Assembly: GCA_022394755.1 (NCBI GenBank) | Contig: JAGFCA010000075.1 | Span: 1-64,000 of the forward strand | Length of the DNA: 64,000 nucleotides | Direction: 5' to 3' | Source of the DNA: Candidatus Poribacteria bacterium | Lineage (GTDB): Bacteria; Poribacteria; WGA-4E; WGA-3G | Shown here: positions 34,974 to 43,388 of the stretch, piece after piece | How the letters are laid out: every line of letters starts with the position of its first letter | Numbering within the stretch: position 1 is the stretch's first letter | Notes under the pieces: generated by a model | Databases searched by the model: none | Told to the model about the DNA's origin: nothing | The model's input: only the letters and a program-made list of their open reading frames with translations | Program-made: the position numbers and the translations under genes

Positions 34974-35786
34974 TTATTCAGTAAACTTAACAACATCTTG
35001 CTTCACAATCTCTTTAGTATGTGAAATATCAACATGTGCAATTAACTCTTGTGTTTCAGGTGCTAACCTTCCTCTCAATTCTTCAGGTATCCGACTTTCT
35101 GCTCGGTCCTGAGGTCTATATCGTAAAACAAGAAAACATCTATTTCTATCTTTAGGTTTCCACGGTAAGGCACCATGAGTTAACAACTCAGAGATTATAA
35201 GAATATCACCAGCTTTCGGTGTGATGTTCACAACTCCTAATGGGATATTATTGTAATCTTCAATAGTTCCCTTATTAAAAATCTCTTCAGGACGATCATA
35301 TTCTGCCTTATGTGAACCTGGAACTACTAAAAGTCCTCCATCACCGGGATGCACATCCGTTAGGTATGGAAAGACCACGAAATCATCACAATAGATTCTT
35401 CCATTTCGATTCTCAAAACAATTGCTATCTCTACCAAAGTCTTCTCGGGCACAATGAAGATGGAGAGGATCACCACCTTCTGGGACACCAATTCTATCAG
35501 CGATCATTGTACCACGCATTAGTTGAGGTTTGTTATCAGTAAGTTCCTTAATTATTGGCCAAGATGCTGGATGCATTGCTAATGCTTCTAATGCTCTTGA
35601 GAATGCAACTCCGTTGGGTAAGTGTTTACCGCTTGAGTCAAATCCTTCAGGGAGTTCATCGGTAGGAGTATTAATATAATTTTCCGCTGCTTCTTGTGCT
35701 GCAGTTAAGTCATTACCTTGTATTACATTCTTAAGATGTAAATATCCTGTAACATCAAATAGATAACGTTGTTCTGGTGTCATCAT
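34974..35786 (-). CDS. Phytanoyl-CoA dioxygenase family protein
   Basis: 270 aa. The double-stranded beta-helix pattern of PhyH proteins is visible: FDVTGYLHLKNVI at the N-terminus, then HPGDGGLLVVPGSHKAEYD and LTHGALPWKP with the distal His, then RCFLVLRYRPQ with the 2-oxoglutarate Arg. The proximal metal site reads LHLHCARED, not the textbook H-x-D, so the ligand set is uncertain. Probable Fe(II)/2-oxoglutarate oxygenase of unknown substrate. AGGAA precedes the ATG. Followed upstream on the same strand by the enolase-superfamily gene. Confidence 0.85.
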   Translation of the reverse strand: MMTPEQRYLFDVTGYLHLKNVIQGNDLTAAQEAAENYINTPTDELPEGFDSSGKHLPNGVAFSRALEALAMHPASWPIIKELTDNKPQLMRGTMIADRIGVPEGGDPLHLHCAREDFGRDSNCFENRNGRIYCDDFVVFPYLTDVHPGDGGLLVVPGSHKAEYDRPEEIFNKGTIEDYNNIPLGVVNITPKAGDILIISELLTHGALPWKPKDRNRCFLVLRYRPQDRAESRIPEELRGRLAPETQELIAHVDISHTKEIVKQDVVKFTE

Positions 35787-35813
35787 TTAGATTCCTCATA
35801 AACAGTTACAAAT

Positions 35814-37076
35814 TCAGAGTTCCCATACAGGCCAATCATTCGTTTCTAAGTGTTTATACAGATTATCAAATTCTGATGAACCATCATCTTCCCACTCAGT
35901 CAAACGTACACCGGGAACATACGATTCATCTACTCCTTGTTTCATTAGTCGTTCAGCTTGTTGTAGGTTTTGATAATAGTGTTTTGTACCATCTGGAAAG
36001 GAAACTATAGAGATGTGACGATTCCATTTCGGTTGAGGTGTGTTAGCATACCGACTCAATGCGTCTTCATCTAATTCTATTCCTAAACCGGGACTATCTG
36101 GTATCTGTATAAAACCACGTTGAATTTTATGTGCTGTGACAATCAGGTCATCTTCATAGGCGTGACTTGCCGTTACCGCTGGGAGTGTTGCTGTTGGAAT
36201 TACTGCACCTAAGTGGCATGCAAAAGCTGTCGTAATACCTGTCCCCACATATTGTAAGAGAATTGGTGTATTTGCTGCAGCGAATCCCCAACCTGAAGCA
36301 AGTGCACTCTTAATTGTTTCATGACTACATAATGCACCATCATAATCTCCTACTCGTAATCCTAACCAAGGACCGGAAGGTTGTCGCGATGCACCTTCAC
36401 GGATAATTCCGATTCCATGTAAATAAAATGGTATCTGAATTTCTTTATGTAATCTACGCCATCCTTCAACATCATAAGCAAAAATTGGTTCTTCAATGCC
36501 TTTAACAACCGATATCTTCTCAAGTTCCCTAAGGATAGGTAAGGCTTTTTCTACATTAATCAATGACCCATTAAAATCAAATTCCACACGAAAATCAGAT
36601 GGCGCAACTTCTTGTATTGCCTTTGCTTGTTCCACCACATCATAAAATGCACGGGCTTTACATTTCAATCCACGGAACCCGTTGTCAACTGCTACTTGTA
36701 CTTCATCTGCAGTATCTTCTAGTGACATACAGGGCATCCACCATCCCATAGCAACCCAGTCTCTCACCTGCTGTCCCATCAGTTTCCAAGCAGGCAATCC
36801 GAGATGTTTTCCCATAAGATCATAGCAAGCCATATCCAAATTAAACCGACCATTTCCCATAACGTGATCAAACGGATTCGTTCCAATATATGTATCCAAA
36901 TCCTTTTGTTCAAATGGTGGTCCAGGATTTTCACCATATCCAATTAGTCCGATATCTGTATGAAATTTATATACCGTGACAAGCTCTGTCATGGCAAAAT
37001 GATAGTATTTTTTTCTAATACGTTCCTTGTATGGTACACGTAAAGGGAATACTTCAATTTTTGTAATCTTCATCAT
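35814..37076 (-). CDS. Enolase-superfamily enzyme (mandelate racemase/muconate lactonizing type)
   Basis: 420 aa. N-terminal capping domain (MKITKIEVFPLRVPYKER) and TIM barrel. KCKAR gives the KxK base, EFDFNG and IEEP give the first two metal ligands. At the third ligand position the barrel strand reads FYLHGIGI with no acidic residue, so metal binding may be altered. These enzymes abstract a proton alpha to a carboxylate of sugar acids or related compounds; substrate unknown. It lies 27 bp before the dioxygenase on the same strand, suggesting a joint catabolic role. Confidence 0.85.
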   Translation of the reverse strand: MMKITKIEVFPLRVPYKERIRKKYYHFAMTELVTVYKFHTDIGLIGYGENPGPPFEQKDLDTYIGTNPFDHVMGNGRFNLDMACYDLMGKHLGLPAWKLMGQQVRDWVAMGWWMPCMSLEDTADEVQVAVDNGFRGLKCKARAFYDVVEQAKAIQEVAPSDFRVEFDFNGSLINVEKALPILRELEKISVVKGIEEPIFAYDVEGWRRLHKEIQIPFYLHGIGIIREGASRQPSGPWLGLRVGDYDGALCSHETIKSALASGWGFAAANTPILLQYVGTGITTAFACHLGAVIPTATLPAVTASHAYEDDLIVTAHKIQRGFIQIPDSPGLGIELDEDALSRYANTPQPKWNRHISIVSFPDGTKHYYQNLQQAERLMKQGVDESYVPGVRLTEWEDDGSSEFDNLYKHLETNDWPVWEL

Positions 37077-37119
37077 TATTTTAGTATGATTAAACCTAAG
37101 GATAGAAAAAACAGAGAAT

Positions 37120-37809
37120 TTACAATGCTAATATAGGAAGGATTTCTGTTAATGTTGTAACTTCAAAGTCAGGTTGGATTTCAGTATTGTTTTTCTCTCC
37201 ATTTCTGTTTAACCAGACAGTATAACAACCGGCATTTTTAGCACCATAAACATCATTCACAAGTGAGTCACCTACATGGAGTATTTTTGTTAAATCGAGA
37301 TTACACTTTTGTGCGGCAATCTCAAAAAACCTTACATCTGGTTTTTCAACTTCAATATCTTGTGAGAAAACAACGAAATCAAAGTAGTCTTCAAGACCGC
37401 ATCGGTTTGGATAGGTATTACCGTTAGAAAGCAATCCTAAACTATAGTGTTGTGTTAATCTATCAAATGTTGGTATAACATCAGGATATAACTCTATATC
37501 TTCAAAACGGTGTTTTAAGTATATAGTATTTAGGTGTGATGCAAGATTCTTATCTGGATGTCCAACATATTGGAGTGTTCTCTCAAATGCGCCTCTTCGA
37601 ATCTCTTCAAGGTTCCATATCTTCCCTTGTACTTCGTCAGCATAGTGATTACGTATGTTAATCATTTCTTCAATTGTTAGATCTGAAACTTCTTGTGTTT
37701 TTAACTGTTTTTGAAGCTCATCTAATGTCTTTTGAAGAGAGTGTCGCATCACTTGAAGGAAATCCCATAGAGTCATATCACCATCAAAAGAAACAACTGA
37801 TATTTTCAT
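37120..37809 (-). CDS. HAD-superfamily hydrolase
   Basis: 229 aa. All four HAD motifs are visible: VSFDGDMTLW (DxDxT nucleophile), LLSNGNT, EKPDVRFF and HVGDSLVNDV. A helical cap lies between motifs I and II, as in phosphoglycolate phosphatase/haloacid dehalogenase-like phosphatases. Substrate unknown. It is 15 bp before the next minus-strand neighbour upstream and probably co-transcribed with it. Confidence 0.9.
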   Translation of the reverse strand: MKISVVSFDGDMTLWDFLQVMRHSLQKTLDELQKQLKTQEVSDLTIEEMINIRNHYADEVQGKIWNLEEIRRGAFERTLQYVGHPDKNLASHLNTIYLKHRFEDIELYPDVIPTFDRLTQHYSLGLLSNGNTYPNRCGLEDYFDFVVFSQDIEVEKPDVRFFEIAAQKCNLDLTKILHVGDSLVNDVYGAKNAGCYTVWLNRNGEKNNTEIQPDFEVTTLTEILPILAL

Positions 37810-37824
37810 GAAGTCCTATTAATA

Positions 37825-38211
37825 CTAAGAAGTTGGAATTCCAATTGAAGCATGGATTTGTGCAAACTTCCAGGTTTGGTCTACCTTTTCCAATACACCT
37901 GTTATACGCATTACAAATTCTTCAGCAACTCCTTGCCATCTAAGTTTCCATTTCTGCTTTGTGTAAAACCAAGCAACGCTTTTCCTTTCTTGTATATCAA
38001 GATTCAGAAAAGTGATGCTGAAATCCTCTGTACTTGCTACATGGTTTTTATAATATCGTACTATTCCTTCAACTCCTTCAACAACTTCGTCAAAATCAGT
38101 ACCAATTTTGACAAAATAGGCATTGGGAAGCATCATAGAAATTAAGGTTTCAGCATCTCTTGAAACAAGAGCATCAAAATATCTATTTACTGTGTCATAC
38201 GCATTCAGCAT
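37825..38211 (-). CDS. SnoaL/NTF2-like protein (DUF4440 type)
   Basis: 128 aa. The cone-shaped NTF2-like fold is suggested by NRYFDALVSRDAETLISMML near the start, GIVRYYKNH in the middle and the strand pattern VAWFYTKQKWKLRW. Such proteins are small hydrolases, isomerases or binding proteins. Its start overlaps the stop of the upstream gene by 17 bp. Confidence 0.7.
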   Translation of the reverse strand: MLNAYDTVNRYFDALVSRDAETLISMMLPNAYFVKIGTDFDEVVEGVEGIVRYYKNHVASTEDFSITFLNLDIQERKSVAWFYTKQKWKLRWQGVAEEFVMRITGVLEKVDQTWKFAQIHASIGIPTS

Positions 38212-38785
38212 TGTGAATACCTGTCAGTGCATTCCACAAAGCACTACTCATTTGTTCACATGCATCCACAACTTTCTCTTGGGCAGCCGGAGTTAAATCC
38301 TTAATCTTATCCAATAGCATTTCAGCTTCATGTTCATTATGGGAATGTGTAACAAAATAGGGTTCAACACTTTCTGGAAGTTCGTAGAATTCTTTCAAAC
38401 CTGCTAATTTTGACTTAGCGGTATCCGGTTGTTGTGCTTCAAAAGCATAGAGTGCCCCTAATGCAGAAATTGGTTGAGAAAACAATTTCTCTGCGGTCCC
38501 TAAAAGAGATTCAACTTGAGGTATCTCAGCTTTAGAAATACTGGTATTTAATCCATTTGCAAAATCTTCCCACATTTCTATATGCTCAGTTTCTTCTTCA
38601 GCAGTTTCTATATCTCCGATTGTTTCCCAACCCATAGGAATTGTAGTAATAAATGCACCATATTCACTGGCATAACATTTTAAACTATCAACCGGTAATT
38701 CGCCTGCACTCCATGCGGTATAGAAGGGGTGGTCAAGTAGGTTATATTTTGAAATCTTGTTATCTAAAGCTTGTTTCAAATCCAT
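38195..38785 (-). CDS. Haem-oxygenase-fold di-iron enzyme, TenA/CADD-like
   Basis: About 196 aa from the ATG at 38785, chosen for the GGAGAG just upstream; the longer frame adds 24 residues. The helical pattern (LLDHPFYTAWSAGELPVDSL, YASEYGAFITTIP, ETEHIEMWEDFA, FEAQQPDTAKSKL, HSHNEHEAEMLL) matches the PqqC/TenA/CADD group, with the Glu and His ligands of an iron site. Chlamydial CADD makes 4-aminobenzoate from its own tyrosine; whether this protein does is unknown. Confidence 0.7.
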   Translation of the reverse strand: MDLKQALDNKISKYNLLDHPFYTAWSAGELPVDSLKCYASEYGAFITTIPMGWETIGDIETAEEETEHIEMWEDFANGLNTSISKAEIPQVESLLGTAEKLFSQPISALGALYAFEAQQPDTAKSKLAGLKEFYELPESVEPYFVTHSHNEHEAEMLLDKIKDLTPAAQEKVVDACEQMSSALWNALTGIHNAECV

Positions 38786-39310
38786 TTTGCTCTCCATTGT
38801 AGTAATCAATAACGAGTATATACATGTATTAGCCAATAGAAATCTCTTATTATTCACTATATTTAATACGATTGTTAGTATAGCACATCAATACAGTGAA
38901 GTCAAGAATTTGGATTATTCAATCGATATCATCTGTCCATCGAAATACTCTTTTTGTGAGTGTATTCAATGAATCTAATATAGAATGCGCGTCCAATATC
39001 TGTTGCTTGAAGTGACACTACATTTTCATAATTGTTTTATGTTTTAATTTTAATTAATTGATAATTCTGATAGAATCATCTATTATTAATAGTAAATAAT
39101 GTTAATATATTTGTAGATGGATAGACTTCAATACGAAACATCACACCGAATAGGTCCCGAATTTCCGGATTGAAACCGTGTAAATATCTAAATGACATTT
39201 CTACCCGGAAATAGTAATAATAATAATATTAATTCCTATGATTTGTTGATATTGATATTAAAGCAAGAATCTGATATACATATTGACATTTATATATAAA
39301 GAGGAATCTC
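38786..39310. other. Gene-free divergent region
   Basis: 525 bp of AT-rich sequence between divergent genes. The only structure seen is a dyad ATTTCCGG (39161-39168) and CCGGAAAT (39205-39212), and a promoter at 39252-39280. No RNA gene or ORF of substance. Confidence 0.5.
39252..39280 (+). promoter_or_regulatory. Likely promoter of the frameshifted dioxygenase gene
   Basis: TTGATA (39252-39257), 17-bp spacer, TATACA (39275-39280), 30 bp before the ATG at 39311, which itself has GAGGA. Confidence 0.45.
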
Positions 39311-40053
39311 ATGACAGAAGAACAGAAATTCATTTTTGATTTAAAGGGTTATTTATTACTCCAGAAGTATTAACTACAACTGAAATTGATGAAATAAAAT
39401 CACAAATTGATACAATAAGATCTGATCCTGAATCATTACCTGAACATGAAAGACGTTTTCCTGGGGGTGCTTCTTCTTTATTGATTGACCATCCGACCAT
39501 TATTGGTATTCTACAGGAGACATTGGGTGAGATTCGTATGGAATCAAGTTGGTTCACATATCGATCTCAAGGAGATGGTGGACCAGCGCCACACGGTGGT
39601 GTGAAGAATGTCAACCCTAACTTTAGTTATCAATGTACAAATGGGAAGATTTATTCTGCTCTAACACGCGTAGTATTTGAATTGAATGAAGTTAAAAAAG
39701 GTGAAGGTGGAACACTTTTCTTACCCGGAAGTCATAAATCTAACTTCCAGATACCAGAAGAACATCGTACTACTGAATCCTCTCTCTTTGAAACCTATAG
39801 TTGTCCTCCGGGTTCTGCTATAATATTCACAGAGAATTTGTGCCATTCAGGAGATACATGGAAGAATCCTGACACACCCCGTATTGCAGTTTTTAACTGT
39901 TATAACTTTGTTGGTTGTCAATTTCACAAACCAACTGTTCCAAAACATATTATTGATGGATTGCCACCAGAAAAACAAGCATTCTTTCGAAATGTATGGG
40001 TATGGGGACAAGGTGGTCCTGATAATGGAAAAAATCTACATTATGATGGTTAA
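39311..40053 (+). pseudogene. Phytanoyl-CoA dioxygenase-like gene with a frameshift
   Basis: From ATG 39311 (GAGGAATCTC upstream) the frame reads MTEEQKFIFDLKGYLLL and then stops at 39371-39373. One base later the frame reads PEVLTTTEIDEIKSQID and continues without break through LLIDHPTIIG to 40053. A single-base deletion near 39357-39361 explains this. The protein has GTLFLPGSHKSNF and LCHSGDTW as in PhyH enzymes. The proximal site is PHGGVKN, H-x-G rather than H-x-D. Either a recent pseudogene or a sequencing error. Confidence 0.8.
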
Positions 40054-40069
40054 TTTAGAATAGTTCAGG

Positions 40070-40399
40070 ATGACAAAAACTAATAAGATACCAACCGTAA
40101 AACTTATCTATAGAGCAAAAATTGATGCCAGAAGAAATATTTCAATTTGGTTATGGATATTTATCGGTTTGTTAATTGGGCTTATCCCATATATTAAAAT
40201 ACCATTATTAATTCTGGGTTGTCTTCTGGTTTATTTTCTAACACCAAAGATAAATCTATCCACACCAGAACTAATCCAAAGATACTCTGAACATCCCGCA
40301 TTATATACAAAACACTATAGGTATCGAGTTAAATTGATTCGTTTGTTTAATATATTTTTTGGATGGGTATGTGGACTAATTATTTTATCGTTTCTGTAA
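40070..40399 (+). CDS. Small membrane protein, unknown
   Basis: 109 aa with two predicted spans close together (IWLWIFIGLLIGLIPYI and IPLLILGCLLVYFLTP) and a third near the C-terminus (LFNIFFGWVCGLIILSFL). Not a family I recognise. It precedes the DUF202 gene by 18 bp and is probably in one transcript with it. Confidence 0.65.
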   Translation: MTKTNKIPTVKLIYRAKIDARRNISIWLWIFIGLLIGLIPYIKIPLLILGCLLVYFLTPKINLSTPELIQRYSEHPALYTKHYRYRVKLIRLFNIFFGWVCGLIILSFL

Positions 40400-40417
40400 A
40401 GGAGTAAAAATCAATCT

Positions 40418-40756
40418 ATGCCGGAAAAATCAACTCCGTATGATGGTATAAAAGGACAACTTATTCTCAGAGATCATCTTGCCGCAGACAGAACAATTCT
40501 GGCAAATGAAAGAACATTTCTTGCATATATTCGTACTGCATTAACTCTATTTGTCGCTGGTTTATCATTTATTCATTTTGAAATTGTAACTAAAATGGTT
40601 AGTTCACCATTGGCTGATAGGACAATTGGACTTGGGTTAATGCTATTAGGTTCAATTACTTTCTTTCTTGGTCTGTATAGATATAACCGAATGAAAGCAC
40701 TTATAAGAGAAATTAAGCAAAGAGAATTAGCAGAAGGAATTACTTATGAAGATTAG
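40418..40756 (+). CDS. DUF202 family membrane protein
   Basis: 112 aa. The family motif LAADRTILANERTFLAYIRT is followed by three spans. DUF202 (YidH-like) proteins are inner-membrane proteins of unknown function. AAAGGAG stands 13 nt before the ATG. It overlaps the next gene by 11 bp. Confidence 0.88.
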   Translation: MPEKSTPYDGIKGQLILRDHLAADRTILANERTFLAYIRTALTLFVAGLSFIHFEIVTKMVSSPLADRTIGLGLMLLGSITFFLGLYRYNRMKALIREIKQRELAEGITYED

Positions 40757-41765
40757 AGAAGTTGTTGTAACGGGACAAAACCAAGTAGAACTGCAAACAA
40801 ATGAATTTGATGATACTATTCAGTCCCCCAACGAAGTATTGATTGATACTGAATATACATTTATTAGTAGTGGAACAGAATTAGCAAATTATACAGGTAA
40901 TGAACCGAAGGTATTTCAGCCTGGTTCATGGTGTGCATATCCCTGGCGTTCAGGGTATGCTAATGTTGGTATTGTGAGGGAAGTTGGATCTAACGTCACA
41001 AAAACTGTTCCTGGAGATCGTGTGTTTACTTATGGACGACATGCATCAATTATTAGATATTCACAAGATCGTCTGATTGCACCGGTTCCAGATTCTATTG
41101 ATCCGGCTGTTGTCGCAGCCTCACGAATGGCAGGGGTTGCTATGACAGGGATAATTGTCTCAGAGATTGCAACGAATTCAAGAGTTATTGTATTTGGTTT
41201 AGGTTTGGTAGGAAATCTGGTGTCTCAAATGTTCCAAATTCATGGATGTAGAGTAATTGGGGTAGATCCTGTTGATGGAAGACGTGCTTTAGCTAAGAAG
41301 TGTGGTATAAATCATACTGTGGGTGGAGATAATGACCAAGTGCAAAAATCTATCAACGAAATTACGAATGGTGAACTGGGAGACATTACTGTAGATGCAG
41401 TCGGGCACAGTAGTGTTGTAATGCAGGCACTCCGTGCTACCGCCACTCATGGACAACTTGTTATACTCGGTTCCCCGCGCGTATCTGTCACTGGGGATTT
41501 AACGGAACTCCTTTCTGATACACATTTACGATGGATAACAATTAGAGGAGCATTAGAATGGTGTGTACCAATGTATCCAGATACGGGTAACAACATCTCT
41601 CAATTTAGTAAACAACAGACGATTTTTGACTGGATGTCGCGTGGACAATTAAAGGTTGAACCATTAATATCACATATACTCAAACCAGATGCAATAAAAC
41701 AAGCATACGATGGATTGTTGAATGAATCTAATACCTATACTGGTGTCGTCTTAGATTGGAAGTAA
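40746..41765 (+). CDS. Medium-chain dehydrogenase/reductase (alcohol dehydrogenase-like)
   Basis: 339 aa. GroES-like N-terminal domain (EVLIDTEYTFISSGTELANY) and a Rossmann domain (RVIVFGLGLVGNLVSQMFQI). The usual catalytic zinc cysteine and the four structural-zinc cysteines are not evident, so it may be a zinc-poor sugar or polyol dehydrogenase; SSGTEL is common in this subgroup. Its start lies within the end of the DUF202 gene. Confidence 0.85.
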   Translation: MKIREVVVTGQNQVELQTNEFDDTIQSPNEVLIDTEYTFISSGTELANYTGNEPKVFQPGSWCAYPWRSGYANVGIVREVGSNVTKTVPGDRVFTYGRHASIIRYSQDRLIAPVPDSIDPAVVAASRMAGVAMTGIIVSEIATNSRVIVFGLGLVGNLVSQMFQIHGCRVIGVDPVDGRRALAKKCGINHTVGGDNDQVQKSINEITNGELGDITVDAVGHSSVVMQALRATATHGQLVILGSPRVSVTGDLTELLSDTHLRWITIRGALEWCVPMYPDTGNNISQFSKQQTIFDWMSRGQLKVEPLISHILKPDAIKQAYDGLLNESNTYTGVVLDWK

Positions 41766-42475
41766 AGTATTTCTATTTTCCACAATTCAAAGCTTAATCC
41801 GCTATCAGTATTCATAGAGAACCTACTCATAGAAAATGACTTTATAATACTCATTTCATAACGTAGAACTTCGTACTATGTGGGATCTGTTACCTATTGA
41901 TTGTTGTAAACACTGCCTGTGTTGTGAATTTTGTTCTATACCCTAAATGCTTGCATTGGGGTAAGCCACCTTATCAGAGACTTTTCCCTACCAGGACAAA
42001 ACACAAAGACAGATACCGATTGACTTTAATCTAATCATTTTTTCTTCAAAATATAACTAACATGCTTGGATAACAAAACGTTTAATTGTGAAATAGGAAT
42101 ATAATGAGATGGACTTTGTAATGTTGGCTAATCTTGTACCTTCTATTATATCCATAAAGCTGGTTTCTTATTTTGACAGACTTGAGAGTAAGGTAAGCGA
42201 GATTGTGCAATCCAGTGCAAACCAAGTAGAGGTTGCTGGCCTCTGGACACAAGCATCTCTGTATTATTATAGTATCAAACGTTGTCGTACCGATTAGGGA
42301 GTCAGTGTTCCGCATCGGTAGTATTGGAACCATCACTGGTGCATTCTAAAAGAACTCTTCGATACAATCCACACTTGCCGTGTATTATTAATATCAATCG
42401 TATAAGGTAAAACCAGAGTTATTTAGTTTTTGATATTTTATGCAATTATATTCACATTCGTGAATACTCTTGTAG
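41766..42475. other. Gene-free stretch
   Basis: 710 bp after the dehydrogenase. Short ORFs (for example 42109-42297 on plus and the opposite reading at 42082-42336) have no ribosome binding site and no recognisable product. Nothing else is seen. Confidence 0.5.
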
Positions 42476-42502
42476 GTTGGGTAGAGCAAAGCGAAACCCA
42501 AC
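42476..42502. repeat. REP-like palindrome
   Basis: GTTGGGT (42476-42482) and ACCCAAC (42496-42502) flank AGAGCAAAGCGAA. The unit is very like the GTTGGGTTTCGC...ACCCAAC palindromes scattered in many environmental bacterial and cyanobacterial genomes. Confidence 0.6.
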
Positions 42503-42613
42503 ATGTATTGTTCTTGTTAGGCATTATCAATCTCAACCCAAGATGCAAGATAAACTCAAAGTAACACACCTCAATAGGATTTTCGTAAAACTAAATAACC
42601 GTACGGTAAAACA

Positions 42614-42883
42614 GGGTGTGTAAATAAATTGTCACTATAGGTATTTTCATTTCTGAATCGCAGATTACACGGATTACGCAGAAAAGAGGGGTTTTGTAAG
42701 GATGGCGTTTTTTGAAAGACAAAAAACATTACTCACCTCAAGAGAATTTCCCTCACCAGAAACTGTTCCGTGAAATCCGCGTAATCCGCGTAATCCGTGA
42801 TTCTGATAACTCAAACAAACATAATTGAATAAACTTATCTCACTAAAGGAACTCTTAAAATGACAAAAACTTTACATACCCAC
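42614..42883. mobile_element. MITE-like element, copy 1
   Basis: The ends GGGTGTGTAAATAAATTGTC (42614 on) and TGACAAAAACTTTACATACC (42861 on) are imperfect terminal inverted repeats of about 21 bp. Inside, TCTGAATCGCAGATTACACG (42652 on) and AATCCGCGTAATCCGTGATT (42783 on) form a second inverted pair. TAAAACA flanks both sides (42607-42613 and 42884-42890), a possible target duplication. No ORF inside. A second copy lies in opposite orientation at 58177-58608. Confidence 0.7.
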
Positions 42884-42897
42884 TAAAACAGATTTAC

Positions 42898-42926
42898 TTG
42901 AAATCCATTCTCATTTATGGTATAAT
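42898..42926 (+). promoter_or_regulatory. rpsO-pnp promoter
   Basis: TTGAAA (42898-42903), an exact 17-bp spacer and perfect TATAAT (42921-42926). It begins about 15 bp beyond the end of the MITE-like element. Confidence 0.75.
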
Positions 42927-42965
42927 AACCTTAGAATTAAGGAAACCATATAAGCTAAAAATTAG

Positions 42966-42995
42966 GCACGGCAAAACTGTTTCCGTCGTGCTTTT
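42966..42995 (+). promoter_or_regulatory. Hairpin in the rpsO leader
   Basis: GCACG (42966-42970) pairs with CGTGC (42987-42991), followed by TTTT; an alternative ACGG/CCGT pairing is available inside. In the 120-nt leader of rpsO, such a structure could act as an attenuator or a site for S15 feedback. Confidence 0.4.
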
Positions 42996-43057
42996 GTTCT
43001 ATCATAGGTTTCTAATATTCTATATTTGAATTATAGAAAACAGGGAGGTGAGATGAT

Positions 43058-43348
43058 TTGGCAATTGATGCAACAAGGAAGCAGGAGATTATACAAAAGC
43101 ATCAAATACATGATAAAGACACCGGTTCGCCAGAGGCACAGGTCGCGGTATTAAATGCACGGATTCAGGAATTAACGCAACATTTTCAGACGCATAAAAA
43201 AGATCACCATTCAAGACATGGACTATTTCGTTTGGTTGGAAAACAACGCCGTTTGTTAAGATACGTCTATAAGAAAGACGTCCCAAGATATTACCGTTTA
43301 ATAAATGAACTTGGAATTCGCGACACAATCGGTTCACAAAGAAGTTAA
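43058..43348 (+). CDS. rpsO: 30S ribosomal protein S15
   Basis: 96 aa from TTG, with GGGAGGTG 7 nt upstream, which fixes the start. KHQIHDKDTGSPEAQVAVL and HHSRHGLFRLVGKQRRLLRY are the S15 signatures. S15 binds 16S rRNA early in 30S assembly. It is 40 bp before pnp, the common bacterial rpsO-pnp pair. Confidence 0.97.
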   Translation: MAIDATRKQEIIQKHQIHDKDTGSPEAQVAVLNARIQELTQHFQTHKKDHHSRHGLFRLVGKQRRLLRYVYKKDVPRYYRLINELGIRDTIGSQRS

Positions 43349-43388
43349 GTATTCCACCGTAAGCATTTTGGTATTAGGAGGATGATTA

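Noticed and set aside
42082..42336. Opposing small ORFs of 62 and 84 aa, thought of as an IS remnant
   Set aside because: No transposase motif, no ribosome binding site, no terminal repeats.
42607..42890. TAAAACA on both sides of MITE copy 1 as a firm target-site duplication
   Set aside because: The right copy is offset by 2 nt and similar A-rich sequence borders copy 2, so it may be part of the element or a target preference; kept only as possible.
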